Shown: positions 1 through 6,001, counted from the stretch's first letter. The stretch is 6,786 nt of DNA from Blautia sp. (GCA_017420455.1 JAFOJB010000018.1:1-6786); one strand, 5' to 3'. Numbers and translations are program-made. Notes: a model not told the origin generated them from the sequence alone.

Positions 1-666
1 CCCCAGCAAAAACCTGGGCTGCTTCAGCCACGTATGTCTCCAGGGTCTTTCCGCAAACAGATCCCTGTTCCCGGTCAGAAAAAAGGCATCCGGCATCCTG
101 CCGTTCGCGGGGTATATGCCCCCTGCAGAATAATCCGGTCTCCATCCCACAAGAAGTCTCTCCCGAAGCATCTGCTCCACCTTGTCGCAGGTTCCGGCAA
201 GAGACAGCTGCAGAAGCACGGACAGATCCTTCAGATCGGACATTCCATTTTCGGAGACCATTTTTCTGAGTCTTATATCCCTGTTTCCTTTCCTCAGAAC
301 GGCCCCGCCCCACAGAGTGAATGCCAGTGCCAGAACCGCCGCACCGGCAGGATAGATCAGTTCTTTCAGATAATCCTCCCGCAGATCCCAGTTCCCGGTC
401 TGCACCCGGAACAACTGATATAATGCCGGAAAAAGGATCGCAAGACCGAATAGCAGCAAAATAATCCCGTTTTTCCTCCGCCTGTCTTTTTCCTGATCCA
501 GTTTGAGATATATTGCCCCGAACCCGGCAGGAAAAAACAGAAAAAGCAGCATGATCACATGCCACCAGGCAAGATGATCGTTCCTGTCAGATTTCCGGCT
601 GGATTTCCGGTTGGATTCCTGTTTCCATCCCTGCGGCAGTTCGTTAAGGCCTGCTGTTGTTTTCAT
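1..666 (-). CDS. Membrane protein of unknown function, 3' end beyond window
   Basis: The frame is open from an ATG at 666 to the left edge: 222 codons with no stop, so the C-terminus is missing. I chose this start because an AAGGA ribosome binding site lies about 10 nt upstream (around 677-684). The protein begins with a polar, Lys/Arg/Ser-rich tail (residues 1-31). Three hydrophobic stretches look like membrane helices, at roughly 34-54, 67-86 and 103-124. The first contains a WW pair followed by a hydrophobic run and FFPAGFG, a pattern common in small Firmicutes membrane proteins. Short basic loops separate the helices. From about residue 125 the chain is hydrophilic (basic, then helical, then rich in Pro, Gly and aromatics), probably a cytoplasmic domain. 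I do not recognise the family and assign no function. It sits beyond the transporter terminator, so it is probably a separate transcription unit. Confidence is high that it is coding and low for anything about its role. Confidence -1.
   Translation of the reverse strand, partial: MKTTAGLNELPQGWKQESNRKSSRKSDRNDHLAWWHVIMLLFLFFPAGFGAIYLKLDQEKDRRRKNGIILLLFGLAILFPALYQLFRVQTGNWDLREDYLKELIYPAGAAVLALAFTLWGGAVLRKGNRDIRLRKMVSENGMSDLKDLSVLLQLSLAGTCDKVEQMLRERLLVGWRPDYSAGGIYPANGRMPDAFFLTGNRDLFAERPWRHTWLKQPRFLLG
589..624. repeat. Three 12-bp tandem units inside the left-edge gene
   Basis: Three consecutive 12-mers on the plus strand (AGATTTCCGGCT, GGATTTCCGGTT, GGATTCCTGTTT) differ by a few bases. The unit length is a multiple of three, so on the minus strand they encode three four-residue units of pattern x-(Q/R)-(E/K)-S: KQES, NRKS, SRKS. 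They fall in the polar N-terminal tail before the first membrane segment, where a change in copy number would keep the frame. Confidence -1.
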
Positions 667-724
667 AAGGGTTTATTCCTTCTTTTCCTGTTGCTGAATT
701 GCCATCAACCATAATTCCTTCATT

Positions 725-753
725 ATTTTCTCATATCTGATTATCCTTTGCAA
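725..753 (-). promoter_or_regulatory. Weak candidate promoter for the left-edge gene
   Basis: On the minus strand, TTGCAA (748-753) is followed after 17 bp by GAAAAT (725-730), with an AT-rich context, ending about 58 nt before the ATG at 666. Each hexamer matches four or five of six consensus bases. A GATAAT lies just upstream (740-745) but has no good -35 partner. The interval 667-827 is otherwise AT-rich without a gene. A promoter is expected here because a strong terminator lies upstream, but its exact position is uncertain. Confidence -1.
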
Positions 754-827
754 TTCTTTTATTCCTGCCGGATATCTGACATAAAAAGGTTACAGTTCCC
801 CCCCTGTGTCTGAGAATGAACAGATTC

Positions 828-864
828 AAAAAAAGGCTTCCGGTCTTATGAAGACCGGAAGCCT
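828..864 (-). terminator. Strong intrinsic terminator of the transporter operon
   Basis: A perfect 14-bp stem (arms 834-847 and 851-864, arm sequence AGGCTTCCGGTCTT) closes a 3-base loop. Read on the minus strand, the stem is followed by a run of T residues (828-834 are all A on the plus strand). This is the classic GC-rich hairpin plus U-tract and lies 80 nt past the stop of the binding-protein gene. The plus-strand side of the stem lacks a T-run, so it should terminate mainly minus-strand transcription. Confidence -1.
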
Positions 865-871
865 CTTTCCT

Positions 872-893
872 GCGGGATGCTGTTACATCCCGC
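872..893 (-). other. Second hairpin between the last gene and the terminator
   Basis: Arms GCGGGATG (872-879) and CATCCCGC (886-893) form a perfect 8-bp stem around a 6-base loop. It has no T-run of its own and sits 8 bases from the terminator stem, so it is unlikely to terminate alone. In this position it would be part of the 3' untranslated region of the operon mRNA and could protect the 3' end; that role is inference. Confidence -1.
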
Positions 894-944
894 GTCTTAT
901 ACTATTCTGAATCACGAAATCAATTCCGCCTGAGGGCGAAAGCA

Positions 945-2048
945 TCAGTCATAAAGGTTCGGAGCGATGTTTTCGTCGGTCATGTTGGATGCGTCATACC
1001 AATATCCATCGGTGGGAACATCGATCAGCTCCTGGCCGTTTGCTGCTGCGGTCAGAGCATAGATGCAGTAGTAGCCCATCATCAGAGGAGACTGGGTAAC
1101 AGCGCCAAGGAAGGTGCCGTCTTCAACAGCTGCTTTGATGGAGGTACCGGCATCGAAGCCAACGCCGATGATGGTGTCGCCAAGAACCTCACGGTTTGCA
1201 TCTGCTGCCAGAAGTCCTTCTGCTGCGGTCTGGTTGGAACCGAAGATTGCTACGGTATCCTCTTTGTCAAGGATGGTAGCAGCCTCTGTAGAGCAAAGGT
1301 CTACAGTTGTCTGAGCCGGTACACGGACCTCAAGGATGATGTCTGCATCGCCGTCAACAGCGCCTTCAGCTGCGTTTACATAGAACTCGTTTCCTTCCAT
1401 GGCTACGGTAAAGCCGTCTGCTGCTGCCAGCTCGATCAGTCTGTTGATGAATCCAAGACCTCTCTGCTGAATGTTCAGAGCATAGTTATCCTGGTTAACC
1501 TCACCTACACGTACCGGTCCATTGCCCAGTTTATCCTTGATCGCCTCGTAGATCTTATCTGCGGCGACAGAACCTGCAGCGCTGTTGTCGGTAACAACCG
1601 TGCAGACAACCGAGCCTTCCGGAGCATCTGCGATACCGGTATCGAAGGCAACGATCGGAACACCCTTATCTACTGCGCTCTGCAGAGATTCCAGAACAGA
1701 TGCGGTATCGCATGCTGCAAGGCCGACACCTGCGGGAGTGCTGTTGATACAGCTGTTCAGCATGTTGACCTGGTCTGCGATATCAGACTCGGAAGCCGGA
1801 CCCTGTGCAGTATAGGTAACGCCAAGCTCTTCTTTCGCCTGGTCCATGCCCTGCAGAGCTGCCTGCCAGTAGGTGGACTGGAAGGATTTTACAACAATCT
1901 GGAAGTCATAGGCTTCGTTTGCCGTCAGTCCTTCGAACTGCGCGATACCTGCTGTGGTGTCGGAAAGATTCTCTGCGAACACCGGTGCAGCGATCAGGGA
2001 TCCTGCCATTGCTGCGCACATAAGCACTGCCAATACGTTTTTCTTCAT
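945..2048 (-). CDS. Sugar ABC transporter substrate-binding protein
   Basis: A 367-residue periplasmic-binding-protein type 1 (ribose/galactose-binding-like, Peripla_BP_4) protein that captures the ligand outside the membrane and delivers it to the permeases. Residues 1-25 form a signal peptide: MKKN, a hydrophobic core, then a V-x-A type I signal peptidase site after Ala25. There is no canonical lipobox; Cys11 is preceded by Met and lies too early. A polar linker (26-47) precedes the first lobe, which begins around residue 48 (FQIVVKSFQSTYWQ). By position, Tyr60/Trp61, Asp136, Arg196, Asn272, Asp299 (GFDAG) and Gln319 match sugar contacts in RbsB-like proteins; this alignment is by eye. The ATG at 2048 is chosen over an upstream in-frame ATG (2126) because a strong ribosome binding site sits 8 nt before it and the signal peptide starts there. 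It is the last gene of the operon. The ligand is unknown; pentose, hexose or another small polyol-like compound is possible. Confidence -1.
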   Translation of the reverse strand: MKKNVLAVLMCAAMAGSLIAAPVFAENLSDTTAGIAQFEGLTANEAYDFQIVVKSFQSTYWQAALQGMDQAKEELGVTYTAQGPASESDIADQVNMLNSCINSTPAGVGLAACDTASVLESLQSAVDKGVPIVAFDTGIADAPEGSVVCTVVTDNSAAGSVAADKIYEAIKDKLGNGPVRVGEVNQDNYALNIQQRGLGFINRLIELAAADGFTVAMEGNEFYVNAAEGAVDGDADIILEVRVPAQTTVDLCSTEAATILDKEDTVAIFGSNQTAAEGLLAADANREVLGDTIIGVGFDAGTSIKAAVEDGTFLGAVTQSPLMMGYYCIYALTAAANGQELIDVPTDGYWYDASNMTDENIAPNLYD

Positions 2049-2179
2049 TCTGATTTCCTCCTTTTTTGAATGAATAAGTTTCCGGAGCCGGGATTTTCCC
2101 ATCTCCGATATAAGGATCCATCCCATGTATTCTGGTCCGGTTCCTGAAATCCCCCAACCGGGGTAATTCCCTTAAGTTA
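2049..2179 (-). other. 131-nt intercistronic region before the binding-protein gene
   Basis: This gap is far longer than the 18 and 11 nt gaps in the rest of the operon. A short G:C hairpin (arms 2152-2155 and 2160-2163, loop AACC) lies just past the permease 2 stop. A longer-range 7-bp pairing is possible (arms 2090-2096 and 2147-2153) that would exclude the short hairpin. I see no convincing promoter, so read-through from the operon promoter is the simplest model. Such gaps often hold processing or stability elements that raise binding-protein output; here that is inference. Confidence -1.
2057..2065 (-). promoter_or_regulatory. Ribosome binding site that fixes the binding-protein start
   Basis: The minus strand reads AAAAGGAGG, near-perfect anti-16S complementarity, with 8 nt to the ATG at 2048. 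It is among the strongest sites in the window and argues against the 26-residue longer reading from 2126, which would also bury the signal peptide. Confidence -1.
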
Positions 2180-3157
2180 TCACCTGATGGCCCTTCTCTT
2201 GATGATATCGATGACAACGGCGCCGATGAGCACAAAGCCGGTGATGATCTGCTGCATATTGGCGTTTAACCCGATATAGGGAAGACCCTGCTTCAGCAGC
2301 ATGATGACATACGCTCCCAGAACAGTACCGTAAATGGTCCCGTATCCGCCGGATGCCGAAACGCCGCCGACGATGGCGCCTCCGATGGCATCCAGCTCCA
2401 TGCCTGCCCCGGTTCCCGGCTGTACCGTAGGAACGTAGGCCGCATAGGCGATGGAGGCAAGACCTGCAAACAGGCCGCTCACAGCATATACCATTACATG
2501 GTAGAATTTTACATTGATACCGGAAAGGATGGCAGCCTCCTTGTTGGAACCGATGGCAATGGTATACCGCCCGAACCTGGTATGGGCCAGCACAAACTGC
2601 ATCACCAGCATCAGGAGAATGATCCATACAAGGCCCAGCGGGAACTTCATCTTTCCGTCTGCAGTGACGATCGTCATCTTGAAGATGGCATGAAACCACC
2701 CGTTATCCTGCTTCGCTGTCGGCCACGGCACCGCGAAGGAACCGGTGACCACAGAGCCCAGACCTCTGGTGATCATACATGTACAAAGGGTTGCCAGGAA
2801 AGGCGGAAGCCCCATGATCGAGACAAGAACCCCGTTAGCCAGACCGATGGCAACGCCGAAGAGAATGGACACCAGAATGGCGAGGCCTGTGGGCCAGCTG
2901 AAGGCACGGATCAGGTATCCGCCGGCAAGCGCGTAGCAGATCAGGCCGGTACCGATGGAAAGATCCACGCCTCCCGTAATGAGCGGGAAGGCCACGCCGA
3001 TCGCCATCAGTACATAGTAATAAGAAATATCCGTCAACGTCAGAAATGTCGTATATTTACCGAAATCAGCACTGATGCCGCGAAAGATAAAGTACAGCGC
3101 GATCACGATGATTCCAACGATCACTTCCTGGGTAAAAATTGATTTTTTCTTCGTCAT
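2180..3157 (-). CDS. Sugar ABC transporter permease 2 (BPD_transp_2 family)
   Basis: A 325-residue integral membrane subunit of the RbsC/MglC type (BPD_transp_2), mostly hydrophobic, with about eight to ten predicted helices. Diagnostic stretches are GGVDLSIG (62-69), GLPPFLATL (116-124), RGLGSV (131-136), the cytoplasmic ATPase-contact segment GSNKEAAILSGINV (203-216) and ELDAIGGAIVGG followed by a Gly-rich run (254-270), with a basic C-terminus. Length is typical for the family. The ATG at 3157 follows a GGGGGAG site that overlaps the stop codon of the ATPase gene, 11 nt upstream, which suggests translational coupling. It is paralogous to permease 1 and exactly the same length; the two presumably pair as a heterodimer, as LsrC/LsrD and YtfT/YjfF do. 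No substrate can be read from it. Confidence -1.
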   Translation of the reverse strand: MTKKKSIFTQEVIVGIIVIALYFIFRGISADFGKYTTFLTLTDISYYYVLMAIGVAFPLITGGVDLSIGTGLICYALAGGYLIRAFSWPTGLAILVSILFGVAIGLANGVLVSIMGLPPFLATLCTCMITRGLGSVVTGSFAVPWPTAKQDNGWFHAIFKMTIVTADGKMKFPLGLVWIILLMLVMQFVLAHTRFGRYTIAIGSNKEAAILSGINVKFYHVMVYAVSGLFAGLASIAYAAYVPTVQPGTGAGMELDAIGGAIVGGVSASGGYGTIYGTVLGAYVIMLLKQGLPYIGLNANMQQIITGFVLIGAVVIDIIKRRAIR

Positions 3158-3168
3158 CTTCTCTCCCC

Positions 3169-4689
3169 CTACTTGATATCGCGAGTCGCTTTGTCCATGA
3201 TCGCTTCCTGAGTAGCCTCTTCGATCCGGATCTCACCGGTCTTTCTGCCTTCGCACATGATAACGATCCTGTCGCTCATTCTGAGGATTTCCGTCATCTC
3301 CGAGGAGATCATGATGATGGATTTTCCCTCGGCCGCCAGACGATTCATCAGCTTGTAGATTTCGTTCTTGGCTCCTACATCGATTCCTCTGGTAGGTTCG
3401 TCGAAGATCAGGATATCACAGTTGCGGACCAGCCACTTGGCAATGACCACCTTCTGCTGGTTTCCGCCGGAAAGATTCACCACCAGCTGATCCGGGCCAG
3501 GGGTCTTTGTGGACAGCTCATCGATATACCTTTCGGTGATCTTTCTCTCCTCCGCCTTGTTGATGAACATTCCGGACATATACTGATCCAGCGTGGCCAG
3601 GGTGGAGTTCTCTGTGATCGATTTCTGTACCACGATACCAAAACGCTTCCTGTCCTCGGAAAGATACCCGATTCCATGCTTCACCGCGTCCTCGGGAGAA
3701 TTGATCTCTACCTTTTCTCCGTTGATATAGATATCGCCGCTCTGCTTCGGGTCCGCCCCGAACAGGGCTCTGGCGGTTTCTGTCCGCCCGGCTCCCATCA
3801 GGCCGGAGAAGCCCAGGATCTCGCCCTTGTGAAGCTCGAAGCTGACATCCTGCACCATCTTGCCGGCGTTCAGATGCTCCACCTTCAGGACGACCGGCGC
3901 ATCTGCGGGAACCGCGCTCTTTGTCTTCGGGTCCTCGTAGATCACACGTCCGACCATCATGTTGATGATATCTTCCTTCGTACACTGATCGGTGATCAGC
4001 GTGCCTACATAGGCGCCGTCCCGCATGACGGTGACACGGTCGGTGATGACCTTGATCTCGTCCATACGGTGGGAAATGTAGATGATCCCCAGATTCTGCG
4101 CGCGCAGGTCACGGATGATGGAAAACAGATCCTCGATTTCCTTCTCGGTAAGCGCCGCGGAAGGCTCATCGAAAATAATGACCTTCGCCTTATGGGAAAT
4201 AGCCTTTGCGATCTCGCACATCTGCTGCTTTCCTACGGTCAGATCGCTCATCTTCGCCTTCGGGTCAATGTCGATCTTCAGCTCATCGAAAAGCTTTCTG
4301 GATTCACGGATCATCTTTTTATCATCGATCATGATGCCCTTTTTGAACTCACGGCCGATGAAGATATTCTGCGCTACGGTAAGGTCCCCCACCATGTTCA
4401 GCTCCTGATGCACGATAACGATACCGGCTTCCTGGGCCTCGTGGGTATTGTGGAACTCCACTTCCCTGCCTTCATACCAGATGCTCCCGGAATCCTTGGT
4501 ATAGATACCGGTAAGAACCTTCATAAGAGTGGATTTTCCCGCGCCGTTCTCTCCCATCAGGGCATGTACTTCCCCTCTTCGAAGCTCCAGGTCCACATGA
4601 TCCAGCGCATGTACGCCGGGGAAGGATTTGTCGATGCCTTTCATTGTCAAAATAACGTCGTCCGCTTTATTCAGATTAACGTCGCCCAT
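3169..4689 (-). CDS. Sugar ABC transporter ATPase, two nucleotide-binding domains (MglA/RbsA type)
   Basis: A 506-residue cytoplasmic ATPase with two fused nucleotide-binding domains, the usual length for MglA, RbsA and YtfR relatives. Domain 1 has Walker A GENGAGKST (46-54), Q-loop HQELN (94-98), a divergent signature LTVGKQQM (150-157), Walker B VIIFDEPSAALT (170-181) and switch His207. Domain 2 has a degenerate Walker A, GLMGAGRTE (296-304), with Arg in place of the Lys, then SEDRKR (344-349), the canonical signature LSGGNQQK (406-413) and Walker B with the family hallmark DEPTRGIDVGA (430-440); the switch His is replaced (ISSEM). This asymmetry is normal for the family: one competent ATP site is built from domain 1 Walker A and the domain 2 signature. 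Stretches such as IDIDP and KTPG look closest to MglA by memory. The ATG at 4689 follows AAGGAG with 8 nt spacing, 18 nt after the permease 1 stop. Confidence -1.
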   Translation of the reverse strand: MGDVNLNKADDVILTMKGIDKSFPGVHALDHVDLELRRGEVHALMGENGAGKSTLMKVLTGIYTKDSGSIWYEGREVEFHNTHEAQEAGIVIVHQELNMVGDLTVAQNIFIGREFKKGIMIDDKKMIRESRKLFDELKIDIDPKAKMSDLTVGKQQMCEIAKAISHKAKVIIFDEPSAALTEKEIEDLFSIIRDLRAQNLGIIYISHRMDEIKVITDRVTVMRDGAYVGTLITDQCTKEDIINMMVGRVIYEDPKTKSAVPADAPVVLKVEHLNAGKMVQDVSFELHKGEILGFSGLMGAGRTETARALFGADPKQSGDIYINGEKVEINSPEDAVKHGIGYLSEDRKRFGIVVQKSITENSTLATLDQYMSGMFINKAEERKITERYIDELSTKTPGPDQLVVNLSGGNQQKVVIAKWLVRNCDILIFDEPTRGIDVGAKNEIYKLMNRLAAEGKSIIMISSEMTEILRMSDRIVIMCEGRKTGEIRIEEATQEAIMDKATRDIK

Positions 4690-4707
4690 TTTCCTTACTC
4701 CTTCCCG

Positions 4708-5685
4708 TCAGTTCTTTCTCCGTCTTGCGGAAACATCCGCATAGACGAATATGATAACGATCAGACCGGTAATGATCATCTGCACTTCCTTTGTCATACG
4801 AAGCGCCATGATGCCCTCCTGCAGGAGGGAGATGACGAATACGCCGATCACGGTTCCGCCGATGGAAGCCAGGCCGCCTACCATGGAAGTGCCTCCCATG
4901 ACGCAGGACGCGATAGCCTCGTTGTTGTAGGTATCACCCAGTCCCGGCTGGACAGTGGTATAGGCTCCTACAAAAAATACCGCGGCGATTCCTACCAGAA
5001 GCCCGCAGATCACATAGGCGGACATCTGCCATTTTTTCACATTGACGCCGGAAAGACGGACAGCTTCTTTATTGCTTCCGAGGCAGAGGATATAGCGCCC
5101 TGCCTGGGTATTGTTCATGACGATAAAGAGGATGACTACGGCGATGGCAAAAAGGATCAGGCCTGTGGGGATCCCGTTGTATTTCACCAGGTTCCTGTAC
5201 CAGCCTTTCCCGGCTTCATCTGCCGCCTGCGGCCAGCTTACCGACTGGGTCTTGGTGAACACAGAGCCGAGGCCCTTGGCGATATTCATGGAAGCCATGG
5301 ATACGATAAACGGAGGGACGCCTACAAATGCCACCAGATATCCGTTGAACATTCCGAAAAGGAAACCGATGAGGATGCTCATCAGGATACAGAGAATGAC
5401 CGGCATGCCGTAGTTGTTCAGCGTATATCCTGCCATAAGCGCGCAGCAGAACATGACCGGCCCGATGGAGAAATCGATACCGCCGGTGGCGATGACGAAG
5501 GTAACGCCGAGGGCAAGAAAGCCCAGGAAATACACATAATTCAGAATACTCAGGATTCGGTCCATACTGGCAAACCCCTTGACCACGCTTGAGAAAACAG
5601 CGTACATCAGCAACAGGATCAGAAACAGAATGATCCTGTTAAAGCCCAGTTTTTTAATGATTGGATTCTGTTTTATTTTTTCCAA
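4708..5685 (-). CDS. Sugar ABC transporter permease 1, TTG start (BPD_transp_2 family)
   Basis: First gene of the operon, a 325-residue RbsC/MglC-type membrane subunit. A basic N-terminus (MEKIKQNPIIKK) leads into the first helix (about 18-33). Family segments follow: GGIDFSIG (68-75), GVPPFIVSM (122-130), KGLGSV (137-142), the ATPase-contact stretch GSNKEAVRLSGVNV (203-216), a Gly-rich run near 264-277 and a basic tail. I place the start at TTG 5685 because GGGAGGG lies 6 nt upstream and the result is co-linear with, and the same length as, permease 2. The same frame extends to an ATG at 5805, but that ATG abuts the -10 element and precedes the expected transcript start, and its 40 extra residues do not look permease-like. 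A GTG at 5700 is also in frame but overlaps the ribosome binding site. The segments GSNKEA and LSG-(I/V)-NVK are shared with permease 2, supporting an old duplication. Confidence -1.
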   Translation of the reverse strand: MEKIKQNPIIKKLGFNRIILFLILLLMYAVFSSVVKGFASMDRILSILNYVYFLGFLALGVTFVIATGGIDFSIGPVMFCCALMAGYTLNNYGMPVILCILMSILIGFLFGMFNGYLVAFVGVPPFIVSMASMNIAKGLGSVFTKTQSVSWPQAADEAGKGWYRNLVKYNGIPTGLILFAIAVVILFIVMNNTQAGRYILCLGSNKEAVRLSGVNVKKWQMSAYVICGLLVGIAAVFFVGAYTTVQPGLGDTYNNEAIASCVMGGTSMVGGLASIGGTVIGVFVISLLQEGIMALRMTKEVQMIITGLIVIIFVYADVSARRRKN

Positions 5686-5799
5686 TTTTTTCCCTCCCAC
5701 TGGATCAAGATTCGACTTTGCAGACTGTTTTCTTTCAAAAAATCCCCGGGAAGTTCCGTCAACCCCCGAAAAACAGCACAAAAGAGCGCCTACATTGCC
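5686..5799 (-). other. 5' leader of the transporter mRNA, about 114 nt
   Basis: This is the stretch between the predicted transcript start (near 5799) and the TTG codon. It contains a 7-bp inverted repeat CTGTTTT/AAAACAG (5725-5731 and 5770-5776) that would enclose a GC-rich core with CCCGGGG. I do not recognise a riboswitch class and there is no clear terminator hairpin with a T-run. With 5800-6001 it makes up a 316-base gene-free interval whose other contents are the promoter and inverted repeats listed separately. Confidence -1.
5692..5698 (-). promoter_or_regulatory. Ribosome binding site that fixes the TTG start of permease 1
   Basis: The minus strand reads GGGAGGG, 6 nt before the TTG at 5685. 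No ATG lies within useful distance downstream; the next in-frame Met would delete the first membrane helix. TTG starts after a strong site are normal in Firmicutes and can lower initiation efficiency. Confidence -1.
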
Positions 5800-5805
5800 G
5801 TTCAT

Positions 5806-5834
5806 ATTATCCTACAATGAAGAGTTTTTGTCAA
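5806..5834 (-). promoter_or_regulatory. Sigma-A promoter of the transporter operon
   Basis: On the minus strand, a perfect -35 TTGACA (5829-5834) is followed, after an ideal 17-bp spacer, by -10 GATAAT (5806-5811, five of six consensus). The upstream DNA is fairly A/T-rich. Transcription should start near 5799. This is by far the best promoter match in the window and it sits just upstream of the four-gene operon. Confidence -1.
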
Positions 5835-5841
5835 TCTTTAT

Positions 5842-5880
5842 ACTGCAATTTTCACAAAGCGCCGTACTTCGGGTTGCAGT
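5842..5880. promoter_or_regulatory. Inverted repeat upstream of the -35, possible operator
   Basis: Perfect 7-bp arms ACTGCAA (5842-5848) and TTGCAGT (5874-5880) have centres 32 bp apart, about three helical turns. The near arm ends 7 bp before the -35 hexamer, where activators often bind. A third core TTGCAG occurs at 5718-5723 in the leader. A 7-bp match in a region this size can arise by chance, so this is a candidate only. No regulator gene lies in the window. Confidence -1.
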
Positions 5881-5919
5881 TCACGTTCTCACTGTCCGGG
5901 CCTGCTGTGTTTTCGGCGT

Positions 5920-5970
5920 CTGCCCTCTCTTCTGGCTGCAGAAGAACCTTTGTCCGCGCCGGCAGGGCAG
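5920..5970. repeat. Nested inverted repeats downstream of the 199-residue gene
   Basis: Outer arms CTGCCCT (5920-5926) and AGGGCAG (5964-5970) enclose inner arms TCTTCTG (5928-5934) and CAGAAGA (5939-5945) with a 4-base loop. Both pairings are perfect 7-mers and can form together, with an asymmetric 18-base bulge on one side. It lies 31 bases past the stop at 6002 and could be the 3' structure of that transcript, but no T-run follows, so it is not a standard intrinsic terminator. Confidence -1.
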
Positions 5971-6001
5971 TAATACAAGCGCCGCCCGTTCACAGCTGCT
6001 T

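Noticed and set aside
34..423. 129-residue plus-strand frame
   Set aside because: It is antisense to the left-edge membrane gene, which has a proper start, ribosome binding site and membrane segments on the minus strand; the plus-strand product is low-complexity and Pro/Gln-rich.
927..938. Small CGCC/GGCG hairpin just past the binding-protein stop
   Set aside because: Only four base pairs with no T-run; likely chance in GC-rich DNA, and two much better hairpins follow.
2046..2126. 26-residue N-terminal extension of the binding protein from ATG 2126
   Set aside because: It would place the signal peptide internally, and the strong ribosome binding site serves the ATG at 2048 instead.
2172..2699. 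175-residue minus-strand frame (and a 109-residue one at 1906-2235)
   Set aside because: They are out-of-frame shadows of permease 2 and the binding-protein gene; the products are Cys/His/Arg-rich and lack any membrane or signal pattern.
3139..5592. 817-residue plus-strand reading frame
   Set aside because: It is the codon-aligned mirror of the ATPase and permease 1 genes, starts inside permease 2, has no ribosome binding site I can see, and its translation is a His/Asp/Arg-rich mixture without domains.
5781..5794. Catabolite-response (cre)-like site just after the predicted transcript start
   Set aside because: TGTAGGCGCTCTTT keeps TG, the central CG and a few other positions but misses several consensus bases, including the 3' CA. 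Another AT-rich candidate in the leader (around 5724-5737) lacks the central CG. Neither is strong enough to call.
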